Positions 28,004 to 35,461 of a stretch of 64,000 nucleotides of DNA are shown piece after piece. Source of the stretch: Acinetobacter pittii ANC 4050 (lineage in GTDB: Bacteria; Pseudomonadota; Gammaproteobacteria; Pseudomonadales; Moraxellaceae). Location: NCBI RefSeq assembly GCF_000399685.1, contig NZ_KB976987.1, positions 558,001 to 622,000 of the forward strand, written 5' to 3'. A program made the translations under genes and the position numbers. Positions within the stretch are counted from its first letter, which is position 1; each line of letters begins with the position of its first letter. Below the pieces are notes generated by a model. It was not told the origin of the DNA and did no database searches. It was given only the letters and a program-made list of their open reading frames with translations.

Positions 28004-28771
28004 ATGTCTATGACATCAGCAACACTAAATAAAAAACAAGATTGTGTGGTTGTCATTGGCGTCGGGGCATCACAGGGGATTGGTGCAGCGGTGAGTCGTC
28101 TTTTCGCCAAAGAAGGTTTAAAAGTTTATGTTGCTGGGCGTACTTTCCAGAAAATTGAAGCAGTGGCTGCAGAAATCCATTCCAATGGTGGAGATGCTGT
28201 AGCGTTCCGTCTGGATGCAGAAGATATAAAACAAGTACAGGCCTTGTTTGACACCATCACTAGTCAGAATGAGCGTATTACTGCTGTCATTCATAATGTG
28301 GGAGGAAATATTCCTTCTATCTTTTTACGCAGTCCATTGTCGTTTTTTACTCAAATGTGGCAATCCACTTTTTTATCGGCCTATTTAGTTTCTCAAAGCT
28401 GTCTAAAAATATTTAAAGATCAAAATCACGGTACGCTTATTTTTACTGGAGCGAGTGCTTCATTGCGCGGCAAACCTTTTTTTGCTGCCTTTACCATGGG
28501 TAAATCTGCTTTGCGAGCTTATGCTTTAAATCTCGCTCAAATTTATAAATCACAAGGCATCCATATTGCTCATGTGATTGTTGATGGAATGGTCGATGGC
28601 GATAGAGTCAATAAAGCCTTATTAGGGCTGGGGCGTTTAGTCCGCCTTACGCGTGGCACGGGTGGCCTCAATATCGATGCGATTGCAGAAAACTATTGGA
28701 TGCTTTACCAACAAACTCCGAAGCTTTGGACACATGAACTAGATTTACGCCCTTATCAAGAAAAGTTTTGA
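28004..28771 (+). CDS. Short-chain dehydrogenase/reductase family protein with Phe in place of catalytic Tyr
   Basis: 255-residue SDR. The cofactor motif GVGASQGIGAAV (about residues 17-28) and the IHNVGG strand are present, and the Ser of IFTGASAS is kept, but the YxxxK motif reads FTMGK: Lys is kept and Tyr is Phe. From memory, a subgroup of SDRs with this context (FAAF...GIHIAHVIVDG) shares the substitution, so it may be conserved rather than damage. A second ATG at 28010 has better spacing from the AGGGTG at 27996. Followed 9 bp later by a second SDR-like gene; the two form an operon after the pilus genes, with no evident link to pili. Confidence 0.75.
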   Translation: MSMTSATLNKKQDCVVVIGVGASQGIGAAVSRLFAKEGLKVYVAGRTFQKIEAVAAEIHSNGGDAVAFRLDAEDIKQVQALFDTITSQNERITAVIHNVGGNIPSIFLRSPLSFFTQMWQSTFLSAYLVSQSCLKIFKDQNHGTLIFTGASASLRGKPFFAAFTMGKSALRAYALNLAQIYKSQGIHIAHVIVDGMVDGDRVNKALLGLGRLVRLTRGTGGLNIDAIAENYWMLYQQTPKLWTHELDLRPYQEKF

Positions 28772-28780
28772 GAGACTAAA

Positions 28781-29464
28781 ATGCTAAAAAAAATATTTCA
28801 AAGATTTCAAAAAAAGCAGGGCTGTGTAGTGGTCGCGGGCCATGACCTACAACTGATTGAGCGTGATTTTGTAATTTTAGATAAAAATGCGCACTTCCCA
28901 TTACACCTTTATCAGGTTGTGCATGATTCAGCCGTGCAGAATATGAAAATTCATTCTATAAATGATGGCGTGACCGCAGTTCACTTAAACTTGGTGAATG
29001 CAGATCATTTAAAAAGCTTGGTGCGTTATATTTCTAGTCATGGGCATACTATTGAGCTCTGTGTATTTCAGCCAAGTTTCTCATCTTCATCAAACATCGA
29101 AGCGTTATCTTTAGAAGAAATTGAATATAGCTGGCAGACCACAGGTTTAAGTGCTGTGAGTGTAGCTCAGGCTGTGATTAAGCCGATGCTCAAACAACAG
29201 CGAGGGACCCTTATTTTTCTTGGCGCACCCTCTAGTCAGTCGACTCAATACGATGTGTTAGGCCAAAGTATGTTTGCGGGTATTCGCGCTTTATCGCAGT
29301 CATTGGCAAGAGAGTTTCAGCCTAAAGGTATTCATGTTGCTTATTGCATGATTGAAAAATGGGAGGGGCAAAATCAGCACTTTACCTCATCTCTTAAGCA
29401 AGTCTGTCAGCACATCTATCAGCAGCCTGATTCGGCATGGAGCCAAGAACTTAGCTTGTCTTGA
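28781..29464 (+). CDS. Degenerate SDR-fold protein, probable pseudoenzyme
   Basis: 227 residues. The C-terminal half clearly follows the SDR fold (GTLIFLGAPSSQ, then GQSMFAGIRALSQSLAREFQPKGIHVAY), but where YxxxK should be the residues are G and F, and no GxxxGxG cofactor motif is found near the start (CVVVAGHDLQLIERDF). Both catalytic and nucleotide sites are therefore lost. Located 9 bp after an SDR with an intact cofactor site, it may act as a non-catalytic partner subunit. It starts with a basic segment, MLKKIFQRFQKKQG. Confidence 0.65.
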   Translation: MLKKIFQRFQKKQGCVVVAGHDLQLIERDFVILDKNAHFPLHLYQVVHDSAVQNMKIHSINDGVTAVHLNLVNADHLKSLVRYISSHGHTIELCVFQPSFSSSSNIEALSLEEIEYSWQTTGLSAVSVAQAVIKPMLKQQRGTLIFLGAPSSQSTQYDVLGQSMFAGIRALSQSLAREFQPKGIHVAYCMIEKWEGQNQHFTSSLKQVCQHIYQQPDSAWSQELSLS

Positions 29465-29588
29465 AATTGACTTGTTCAATATTCTCAACTTAAAGCAACT
29501 GATAAAAACTTTAGTAAGATGTTGAATAAAATTAAGTTAAGAGAATAAAAAACAATAATTATTTAACTGTTTTCTAGCCAATATCACA

Positions 29589-29617
29589 TTGACACCCAAA
29601 ACCGCTCCGATTATCCT
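29589..29617 (+). promoter_or_regulatory. Sigma-70 promoter of the C4-like RNA
   Basis: TTGACA at 29589-29594, a 17-bp spacer and TATCCT at 29612-29617. Expected transcription start is about 29623-29626, just before the first hairpin of the structured RNA. Confidence 0.6.
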
Positions 29618-29622
29618 TTGCC

Positions 29623-29854
29623 TGCTGGCCACATTGCCAGTCGGTTTTAGCAGACCGTTTTCATCTAGGACATCAAAGAAGCAATTTTTTGGTGTCGAAC
29701 TCGTTCGTCTCCCTTCGTAGCGGTAGGACGGAGGAGGGACGCCCTCGGGCGTGCCGGTTCCTAGATGACTGGTCTGCTAACCCTTCTTCGTTCTGCCACC
29801 ATAATCATTTAGCAGTGATTTGGCAGAACTTCTATTTCATCTAGGAGTTCGTTT
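29623..29854 (+). ncRNA. Structured RNA resembling phage P1-type C4 antisense RNA
   Basis: A long closing stem is visible: AGCAGACC (29649-29656) and TCATCTAGGA (29661-29670) pair with TCCTAGATGA (29759-29768) and GGTCTGCT (29771-29778). Inside is a GC-rich domain with the hairpin ACGCCC/GGGCGT (29739-29752). A 5' hairpin CTGGC/GCCAG lies at 29625-29640. Downstream, GTTCTGCCA (29790-29798) pairs with TGGCAGAAC (29821-29829). A further copy of TCATCTAGGA at 29837-29846 overlaps the ribosome-binding site of the next small frame and is complementary to 29759-29768. This is the logic of C4 RNA, which represses a leader ORF by antisense pairing. C4-like sRNAs have been reported in A. baumannii (I recall a 'Group III' set); a covariance-model search was not possible. 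Confidence 0.6.
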
Positions 29855-29947
29855 ATGCGTACTAATTCTTTTTCTTTATTGGCCTTTGCCAAAGTCCCTT
29901 TAGTCATACCATCCAACAGAACTTTAAAAAGGTTTAATCGACTATAG
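29855..29947 (+). CDS. Short leader ORF controlled by the C4-like RNA (30 aa)
   Basis: ATG at 29855 with GGAG 7 bases upstream (29844-29847) and a stop at 29945-29947. The peptide begins MRTNSFSLLAFAKVP and ends KRFNRL; it is basic and has no recognised domain. Its ribosome-binding site is the third copy of TCATCTAGGA, so antisense pairing would block it. In phage P1 the equivalent target is the icd leader in front of the antirepressor gene; no antirepressor gene follows here. Confidence 0.4.
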   Translation: MRTNSFSLLAFAKVPLVIPSNRTLKRFNRL

Positions 29948-30121
29948 GTTTTAATCTCTAGATCAATTACGACTAAAAATCATAGCGACAATAAACTTGA
30001 GATAGGCGAGCACACCTTTTTTGTGTCGTTTTTGCATGCCTGTTTTTAGCGCTCAATTTAAGAGTGACGGCACTTCTATCTCTTTTACATACAACAAAAA
30101 AATATTTTAAACGGTATAAAA

Positions 30122-30673
30122 ATGCCAAATTTAGAAGCATCATTTAGAGCATTACGCGTGCTCCACGCGGCAAAAGATTTATTTAATCAACATGGGTTTT
30201 ACATCGGGGTCGATCGAATTGTTGAGGAAGCCAAAATTCCTAAAGCCACTTTTTATAACTATTTTCATTCCAAACAAAGGCTCATTCAGATGAGCTTAAC
30301 TTTTCAAACAGATGCATTAAAACATGAGGTGTTTTCTATCATTCACTCGTACCGTGAACTTATGACATTCGATCAGCTCAAGAAAATTTACTTTTTACAT
30401 GCAAACTTAGAGGGCTTTTATCGTTTGCCATTTAAAGCCATTTTTGAAATTGAAAAGCTTTATCCCGTAGCCTACAAAGTCGTTAGCGACTATCGGACTT
30501 GGTTTGTTCAAGAAATTTATAAGTTACTTTTAACTGTAAAAGTTACCGCTACAGTTGAAGATGCCTACATGTTTTTGTTTGTGATTGATGGGGCAATGGT
30601 GCAGCTTTTAAGTACAAATAAGATCGATGAAAGAGATAAATTATTAGAATATTTTATGTCGACACTTACTTAG
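30122..30673 (+). CDS. TetR-family transcriptional regulator
   Basis: 183 residues. The N-terminal TetR helix-turn-helix spans about residues 10-55 (AAKDLFNQHGFYIGVDRIVEEAKIPKATFYNYFHSKQRL), followed by a helical ligand domain without recognisable specificity. It is downstream of the C4-like RNA locus and convergent with the FecA-like receptor gene. Target genes are not evident from sequence. Confidence 0.87.
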   Translation: MPNLEASFRALRVLHAAKDLFNQHGFYIGVDRIVEEAKIPKATFYNYFHSKQRLIQMSLTFQTDALKHEVFSIIHSYRELMTFDQLKKIYFLHANLEGFYRLPFKAIFEIEKLYPVAYKVVSDYRTWFVQEIYKLLLTVKVTATVEDAYMFLFVIDGAMVQLLSTNKIDERDKLLEYFMSTLT

Positions 30674-30704
30674 GTTGATTAATACTCTAGCATTTAACTT
30701 ATAG

Positions 30705-30728
30705 AAAAGCCCTCGGAAGAGGGCTTTT
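30705..30728. terminator. Bidirectional terminator between tetR-type gene and fecA-like gene
   Basis: AAAAGCCCTC-GGAA-GAGGGCTTTT, a perfect 10-bp stem with A and T runs on either side. Confidence 0.92.
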
Positions 30729-30744
30729 TCAACTTAATTGAGCT

Positions 30745-32937
30745 TTAAAAGTCAAAAGATGTTTGGAGATAGAACGTACGTGGCTGGCCTACATACTTAC
30801 CGCCCGTAGAGTCTGTTGAGCGAGTAAAATATTGCTTATCAAAAACGTTCTTAATTCCACCAGCGATTTTTAAACCTTTAACTTGTGAACTTAAGTCATA
30901 AGAGGTACGTAACGCAAAAGTGGTGTAACCCGGAATATCTCCGTATTTGCCATCTGCAGTTTCTTCTGTTTGATAGACATCACTATCAGGTACATCTGGT
31001 GAATGCTGCTTAGACTGAGCAAACATATCGGCATTTAAAGACCATTTATCCACGGTATAACCTAACCCAACATTACCGACATGGCGTGAGTAAAACGGTA
31101 GATCTTTATCTTTAAATTGACCCGCTTCAGCAACTGCTTTGGTAAAAGTATAGTTTCCATATACTTTTAAGCCTTCTAACGCATCTGTTAAATGACCGAA
31201 ATCATAACTAATACCCGTTTCGACACCTTTATGGCTAGTTGCACCTAAATCTGTCCAGATTCCGTTATTTCCAGCATCACGTACTAGTGAAAGCTCTTTA
31301 TCAAAGTCTAGGTAGAACACCGTAAATTCGGCGTTTAACCCATTACCTAGATATTTAGTTCCAATTTCATAGTTATTAGACTTTTCAGGATGTAAGCCAT
31401 CGGTTGTAGCAGTCGCAGTTGTTCCTTCAAGACGTGCTAATTGGCTGTATTGCTGTGGCCCGAAAGATACACCTGCGTTTGCAAATATATTCCAGTTTTC
31501 ATTTGCCGAGTACATCACAGATAAACTTGGTAAAAATTCGTCTGAATCAATTTTTGGATGAACCGTATTCGCTAGCCCATTTTTATCATAACCAGTGAAG
31601 CTATTATGAGTTTCGATTGATTCGAAACGTACGCCCGGTGTGATGGTCCAGCGGCCGAGTTCCATACGGTTATCAACATATACCGCATGCGCTTTGGTGC
31701 CGCCTTCGCTGCTACTACGTGGAGCAAAATTTGGGGCTGATGAACCAGCAGCATAAGAAGCAGTACGCCCAGCAAATTCAGAGCTTTCTTCTTTTAAGTA
31801 ACGATAGCCTACCGTTACTTCATTTTGAGTATTACCTAGTTGATAAATACGAGAGTAACGCGGTTCAATCGCATAGACTTTATAATCACGTGGAGCAGAG
31901 TCGAGACGCTTGTCACCACTCGCTAAAGTAGTTTCAAGATTACTTGTACGGAAAGAGTCGATGTAGTAACTCAGAACTTCGAAGTTATTTTTTTCATCTT
32001 TATGGTTATAACGTAAAGAGACATCTGTACGACGACCTGCAAAATAGTTTTTTTCACCAGAAGACTGGTATGGGTTTTCAGCATATTGCGCTTGGGTTAA
32101 ACCCTCTGGCATTTCGCCGCGACCTTCATAATGATGCAGATTTAAAGCAACCGAGTCTTTATCATTAAATTGATAAGCAGACTTTAGCATTACATCATCG
32201 ATATCAATCTTGTTATTTGCTTCTCGATAACCGTTACCTTTAGTCCCTGAATATAACAGGGCAAGGCCTAATCCATTATCTAAAGTTCCACCCACAAATA
32301 GATTAGGACTAAGTTTTACTTGGTCAGTGCCAGAGGCATATTCTGAAGTTAAGCTAACAGTTCCACTAAAATCTTGAGGAATTGATCGAGTGGCAAAGTT
32401 AATAATTCCGCCTACGTTTTGAGGTCCAAAACGAACTGATCCCGCACCACGGACGACGTCAACTGATTCAATATTACCAATTGAAACAGGAGCTAAAGAT
32501 AATTGTGGCTGACCATAAGGCGCAAATGAAAGCGGAACGCCGTCTACTAAAACTGTTGAACGAGGTGATAAGCGAGATGCTAGACCACGGACACCAATAT
32601 TGAGTGAAACATCACTACCACCTGTTCCGCTGCTATCTTGAGCTTGAACTCCAGGAATTTGTTTTAATGCTTCTCGAATTGAAGTTGCAGCTGTTTCATC
32701 CAAACGTTTGCGGTCAACAATAGTTCGAGCGCCAGCATGTTTGTGAACGGTTTCAGCATTAGCTTCTTCTAGCCAGTTACCTTGCGCCTTAATGGTGATG
32801 GTCGGTAATGCACTGGTAGTTGTATCTTCAGCATGAGTAGGAAGTGCTAAATAAGTACACGCAATTCCGATTGCATAGCTAAGTGTAGAAACTTTGAACT
32901 TAAAATTTGGGAGTGAAAGAGCAGATGAGCGGTCCAT
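30745..32937 (-). CDS. fecA: TonB-dependent ferric siderophore receptor, FecA-like
   Basis: 730-residue outer membrane receptor. Signal peptide ends at about residue 36 (LPTHA). A short region LPTITIKAQGNW (TonB-box area) is followed by the plug (EHAGAR-type VHKHAGARTIV, IREALKQIPGV, RSTVLVDGVPLSFAPYGQPQLSLAPVSIGNIESVDVVRG) and a 22-strand barrel ending in ...FYLQTSFDF. Many segments match E. coli FecA closely, including the APYGQPQLSLAPVS stretch. The N-terminal signalling domain of E. coli FecA is absent and no fecI/fecR is nearby, so control is probably by Fur alone. The start at 32937 is set by the Fur box, which lies inside any longer frame. The substrate may be ferric citrate or a related chelate. 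Confidence 0.88.
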   Translation of the reverse strand: MDRSSALSLPNFKFKVSTLSYAIGIACTYLALPTHAEDTTTSALPTITIKAQGNWLEEANAETVHKHAGARTIVDRKRLDETAATSIREALKQIPGVQAQDSSGTGGSDVSLNIGVRGLASRLSPRSTVLVDGVPLSFAPYGQPQLSLAPVSIGNIESVDVVRGAGSVRFGPQNVGGIINFATRSIPQDFSGTVSLTSEYASGTDQVKLSPNLFVGGTLDNGLGLALLYSGTKGNGYREANNKIDIDDVMLKSAYQFNDKDSVALNLHHYEGRGEMPEGLTQAQYAENPYQSSGEKNYFAGRRTDVSLRYNHKDEKNNFEVLSYYIDSFRTSNLETTLASGDKRLDSAPRDYKVYAIEPRYSRIYQLGNTQNEVTVGYRYLKEESSEFAGRTASYAAGSSAPNFAPRSSSEGGTKAHAVYVDNRMELGRWTITPGVRFESIETHNSFTGYDKNGLANTVHPKIDSDEFLPSLSVMYSANENWNIFANAGVSFGPQQYSQLARLEGTTATATTDGLHPEKSNNYEIGTKYLGNGLNAEFTVFYLDFDKELSLVRDAGNNGIWTDLGATSHKGVETGISYDFGHLTDALEGLKVYGNYTFTKAVAEAGQFKDKDLPFYSRHVGNVGLGYTVDKWSLNADMFAQSKQHSPDVPDSDVYQTEETADGKYGDIPGYTTFALRTSYDLSSQVKGLKIAGGIKNVFDKQYFTRSTDSTGGKYVGQPRTFYLQTSFDF

Positions 32938-32960
32938 GTTGATGTATCGAAATCCTAAAC

Positions 32961-32979
32961 GATAATTATAATCATTATA
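32961..32979 (-). promoter_or_regulatory. Fur box upstream of the FecA-like receptor
   Basis: GATAATTATAATCATTATA agrees with the 19-bp consensus GATAATGATAATCATTATC at 17 positions. It lies 24 bp upstream of the receptor start, where it would overlap promoter or leader. Confidence 0.85.
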
Positions 32980-33066
32980 GCGAAAAAGTAACAAAATTTT
33001 ATAAATGTAATTTAATTTTTTTTAGAAAAACTAAACATAGATTTTATCTAATCATTTTCACAGAAC

Positions 33067-33084
33067 AGCCCTCCGAAGAGGGCT
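33067..33084 (-). terminator. Terminator hairpin after the 146-residue secreted protein gene
   Basis: AGCCCTC / GAGGGCT stem with a 4-nt loop, 6 bp after the stop at 33091 on the minus strand. The T tract is weak. Confidence 0.6.
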
Positions 33085-33090
33085 TCAAAT

Positions 33091-33531
33091 TTATTTAAAG
33101 TTAGGTTGATTTAAGATTTTGTAGACCTTTTCTTTATATACATCATTAGAAATAACACCTTTATCTCGCTGTTGTCTTAGCGATTTAAACTGTTGGCCAC
33201 GAATTTCTCTTTGAATACCCACATTATCATGATGTCTAATGTAATAAAGACTACGCTCATGATCACTCATATTCACTGTTTCATCAGTAAAGGAGGAAGG
33301 CCTCGTTTCATTTTCTTGATATTGTTTTGCAATTTCAAAAAAATCTACATTTTGTTGTTCACTCAGCTTTTGATCTTGAGAGTTTGCGTTCACTTCAAGC
33401 ATGCTTTTATGCTGACTAAATTTAGGGCGGTTATATTCTTGTTTCGTTTGAAATATGTTTGTTTCAGCAAATGCGGAAGAAGAAAAAAGCCCAATATTTA
33501 AAAATAAAAAAGTTAATAAAAATCTATTCAT
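33091..33531 (-). CDS. Uncharacterised secreted protein (146 aa)
   Basis: Not recognised. The start at 33531 (MNRFLLTFLFLNIGLFSSSAFA) gives a clean Sec signal peptide with cleavage after AFA; a longer frame to 33579 would bury it. The mature part is charged and Gln-rich, with a C-terminal segment FKSLRQQRDKGVISNDVYKEKVYKIL that looks like the short linker helices (SHOCT-like) found in many small proteins. It begins an AT-rich accessory region and has no partner gene. Confidence 0.6.
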   Translation of the reverse strand: MNRFLLTFLFLNIGLFSSSAFAETNIFQTKQEYNRPKFSQHKSMLEVNANSQDQKLSEQQNVDFFEIAKQYQENETRPSSFTDETVNMSDHERSLYYIRHHDNVGIQREIRGQQFKSLRQQRDKGVISNDVYKEKVYKILNQPNFK

Positions 33532-33881
33532 TTCTTTGGAAGTCCAATTGAAATTGAGTAAATCACTGTATTGTAACATTAAAATTTGGAATTTTGGGGC
33601 CGTTTTTTAGACCAGATGATCAATTGGTAAATAACCAAGGGATATATAGTGCTGTATATGAAGCTCTATTGATGACTTCAGATAAATATTAAGATTTAAA
33701 TTAAAAAAATGTTCAATTCAAAGCAACTGTCTATTATCTGATTTAATATTTATCTATCAATAATTTACTTTTTTAAAAGATTGTAAGTGCTTAATTATTA
33801 AGTAAATCTAAACTATGCTGATGTGACAATCGTTATTTAATTTGCTAGATTGTTTGGTTTTTATAAAAGTGGGCGGAATTT
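33532..33881. other. 350-bp intergenic region without a gene
   Basis: AT-rich DNA separating two divergent small secreted-protein genes. A short palindrome CTTAATTATTAAG lies near 33790. I see no clear promoter with good -35 and -10 boxes and no reading frame with a ribosome-binding site. Confidence 0.5.
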
Positions 33882-34106
33882 ATGAAGACATTTTTAATTA
33901 TTTCTTTATTGGGTTTTGGGCTAGTTGGTTGTGCCTCATCTACATATAACTCTCAAGAAAATTATTTAAATAAACCTCCAGTTGTCCCAGTCAATAAAGC
34001 ATTTAATAGTTTTAAAACACCAGATCATGGACTTTTTACTGATCAAGATATCTATAATATGCCGGAAAATTCCAATATGAATTTCCGTTATGAAATTGCT
34101 TTTTAA
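33882..34106 (+). CDS. Small lipoprotein (74 aa)
   Basis: A lipoprotein signal at residues 1-17 with lipobox LVGC, giving a mature lipid-modified protein of about 58 residues starting CASSTYNSQENYLNK. The residue after Cys is Ala, not Asp, so by the enterobacterial +2 rule it would go to the outer membrane. The mature part is short, polar and contains PPVVPVNK. No known family. It is followed 110 bp later by a second small lipoprotein gene. Confidence 0.65.
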   Translation: MKTFLIISLLGFGLVGCASSTYNSQENYLNKPPVVPVNKAFNSFKTPDHGLFTDQDIYNMPENSNMNFRYEIAF

Positions 34107-34138
34107 AGCAAACCAATTAGTAAATTAACAAAAGGATG

Positions 34139-34164
34139 AGCAAAGGTGGCTTAACACCTTTGCT
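34139..34164 (+). terminator. Hairpin between two small lipoprotein genes
   Basis: AGCAAAGGTG / CACCTTTGCT, a perfect 10-bp stem with a 6-nt loop. No T run follows, so it may act as a message stabiliser rather than a terminator. Confidence 0.5.
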
Positions 34165-34255
34165 GACTCAAGATAATGAATAATCGATATCACCTTTAGG
34201 TAGTTTTTTAAATTTTAAACTGTTAAATTTTAATGATTGAAAAAAGGTACTTTAT

Positions 34256-34630
34256 ATGAAAAATTTTACTATTATTGCTTCTTTATTTTTGTTAGTTGGG
34301 TGTACTATAGGTCATAAACAAACTACTCCTGTTCAAGTGACTGATACTAAAATTACCTCAGAAGCTGAGAAATATAAAAAACAATATCAAAAGAAAATTT
34401 ATAAAATATGGGATATTCCAAAGTCTTCTACAGGCATGAGTGCAAGTGTAAAAGTCTTTTTAACGGATAGTGGTGAAATTGAGCAAATTATCTTTTTAGA
34501 TAAAGAAGAGCAAAAATTTAAAACAAGTATTGAAAAAGCAATATGGCGTGCAAGTCCATTTGTTTTACCCTCTAATCCTGAGTCAAGAAAGCAGGCAAGA
34601 AAATTCAATATGAAATTTCAAGCAAAATAA
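34256..34630 (+). CDS. Lipoprotein with TonB/TolA C-terminal-like domain (124 aa)
   Basis: Lipobox LVGC at residues 13-16. The mature part, from about residue 35, has the pattern of a TonB/TolA C-terminal domain: a helix YKKQYQKKIYKIWDIPKSS, then SASVKVFLTDSGEIEQIIFL (beta hairpin) and a helix with FKTSIEKAIWRASPFVLP. Such domains contact periplasmic parts of Tol/Ton systems and colicin or phage proteins. Here the domain is anchored by a lipid instead of a membrane helix and stands alone. The assignment comes from pattern only. Confidence 0.6.
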   Translation: MKNFTIIASLFLLVGCTIGHKQTTPVQVTDTKITSEAEKYKKQYQKKIYKIWDIPKSSTGMSASVKVFLTDSGEIEQIIFLDKEEQKFKTSIEKAIWRASPFVLPSNPESRKQARKFNMKFQAK

Positions 34631-34922
34631 GTTAGTTATGTATAAACACTGAGAGCAGATTATAATTTTTAAGGGAAATTAAATTTGCTCTTTGGTTATT
34701 TATAGCCTTGATATATTAGGTTTTAGCTGCGTTGAAGTGATCTTTAAGAGCTAAATTCAACTTCAAAAGTAGCAAGATAACATTTCAGTGTAGTTAGAAA
34801 ATAAGACATATTATTTATAAATTAAAAAAATATAAAAATTAATTACATTACTATCAAAAGGTAACATAAACAAAACTTTAAAAGAGTAAAAATCATTATA
34901 AAAAATAAGTGAATTTATAAAA
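34631..34922. other. AT-rich intergenic region without a gene
   Basis: About 290 bp, very AT-rich. No frame with a ribosome-binding site and no convincing hairpin terminator is visible. Confidence 0.45.
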
Positions 34923-35207
34923 ATGTCTAGAAAATATATGAGTGAAGTAATGAAATCTCATAGCGAGAGTAAAGCTACTAAAGTTGTAGCGTGGTGCATA
35001 ATTTTATTCGGAATTGTTTTAGGAATTTCCTTTATTTTGTCATATGGGCAAGTTGAAACAAGAAATGATAATTTAGACATTATTCAGGTATGGTCCACAG
35101 AAATGATTACCATAGGTCTTTTTATTATATTTAATGGACTGTTGTTTGGTTATTTACTTCTAAAAATTAGTAGTATTTTGAATCATCTAGAAAATAATAA
35201 AAATTAA
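34923..35207 (+). CDS. Small two-span membrane protein (94 aa)
   Basis: Not recognised. Two membrane helices: about residues 22-41 (VVAWCIILFGIVLGISFILS) and about 60-83 (MITIGLFIIFNGLLFGYLLLKI), with a short polar loop (YGQVETRNDNLDIIQVWSTE) between. This hairpin topology with both ends inside is common among small accessory membrane proteins. No ribosome-binding site stands out. Confidence 0.5.
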   Translation: MSRKYMSEVMKSHSESKATKVVAWCIILFGIVLGISFILSYGQVETRNDNLDIIQVWSTEMITIGLFIIFNGLLFGYLLLKISSILNHLENNKN

Positions 35208-35461
35208 AAATTTTATTTAGCAAAAATTATTAATAATTTTTAGCAAAGATTGAAAGTAAATTTTTCAAAAAAAACTTTTTATATAAGAATTTATGTGATT
35301 TATTTGGCATTTTATTATTGAATGTGTGATTGGTTTTAATGTTAACTTGCAAAGTACCTATACTTTTTACATTCGGTTTATGAGTTTTACCCTATATTAC
35401 ATAAAAAAATAATAGATTAAAAAAGTATATGAATATACTCATAAGAAGATAGGAGGTTATG

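Larger units (their letters stand above)
29465..30121 (+). other. 657-bp non-coding region holding a C4-like RNA locus
   Basis: The stretch between the SDR pair and the TetR gene is partly GC-rich compared with its surroundings. It holds a promoter, a structured RNA and a 30-codon reading frame, listed separately. The remainder (about 29950-30121) has a T-rich tract at 30012-30018 and no gene I can support. Confidence 0.6.

Noticed and set aside
29649-29846. TCATCTAGGA copies as transposon or attachment-site repeats
   Set aside because: The copies pair with each other inside a promoter-driven RNA and one overlaps a ribosome-binding site; no transposase or integrase gene is present.
32938-32994. 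19-residue N-terminal extension of the FecA-like receptor
   Set aside because: The extra codons coincide with the Fur box, so they are regulatory DNA.
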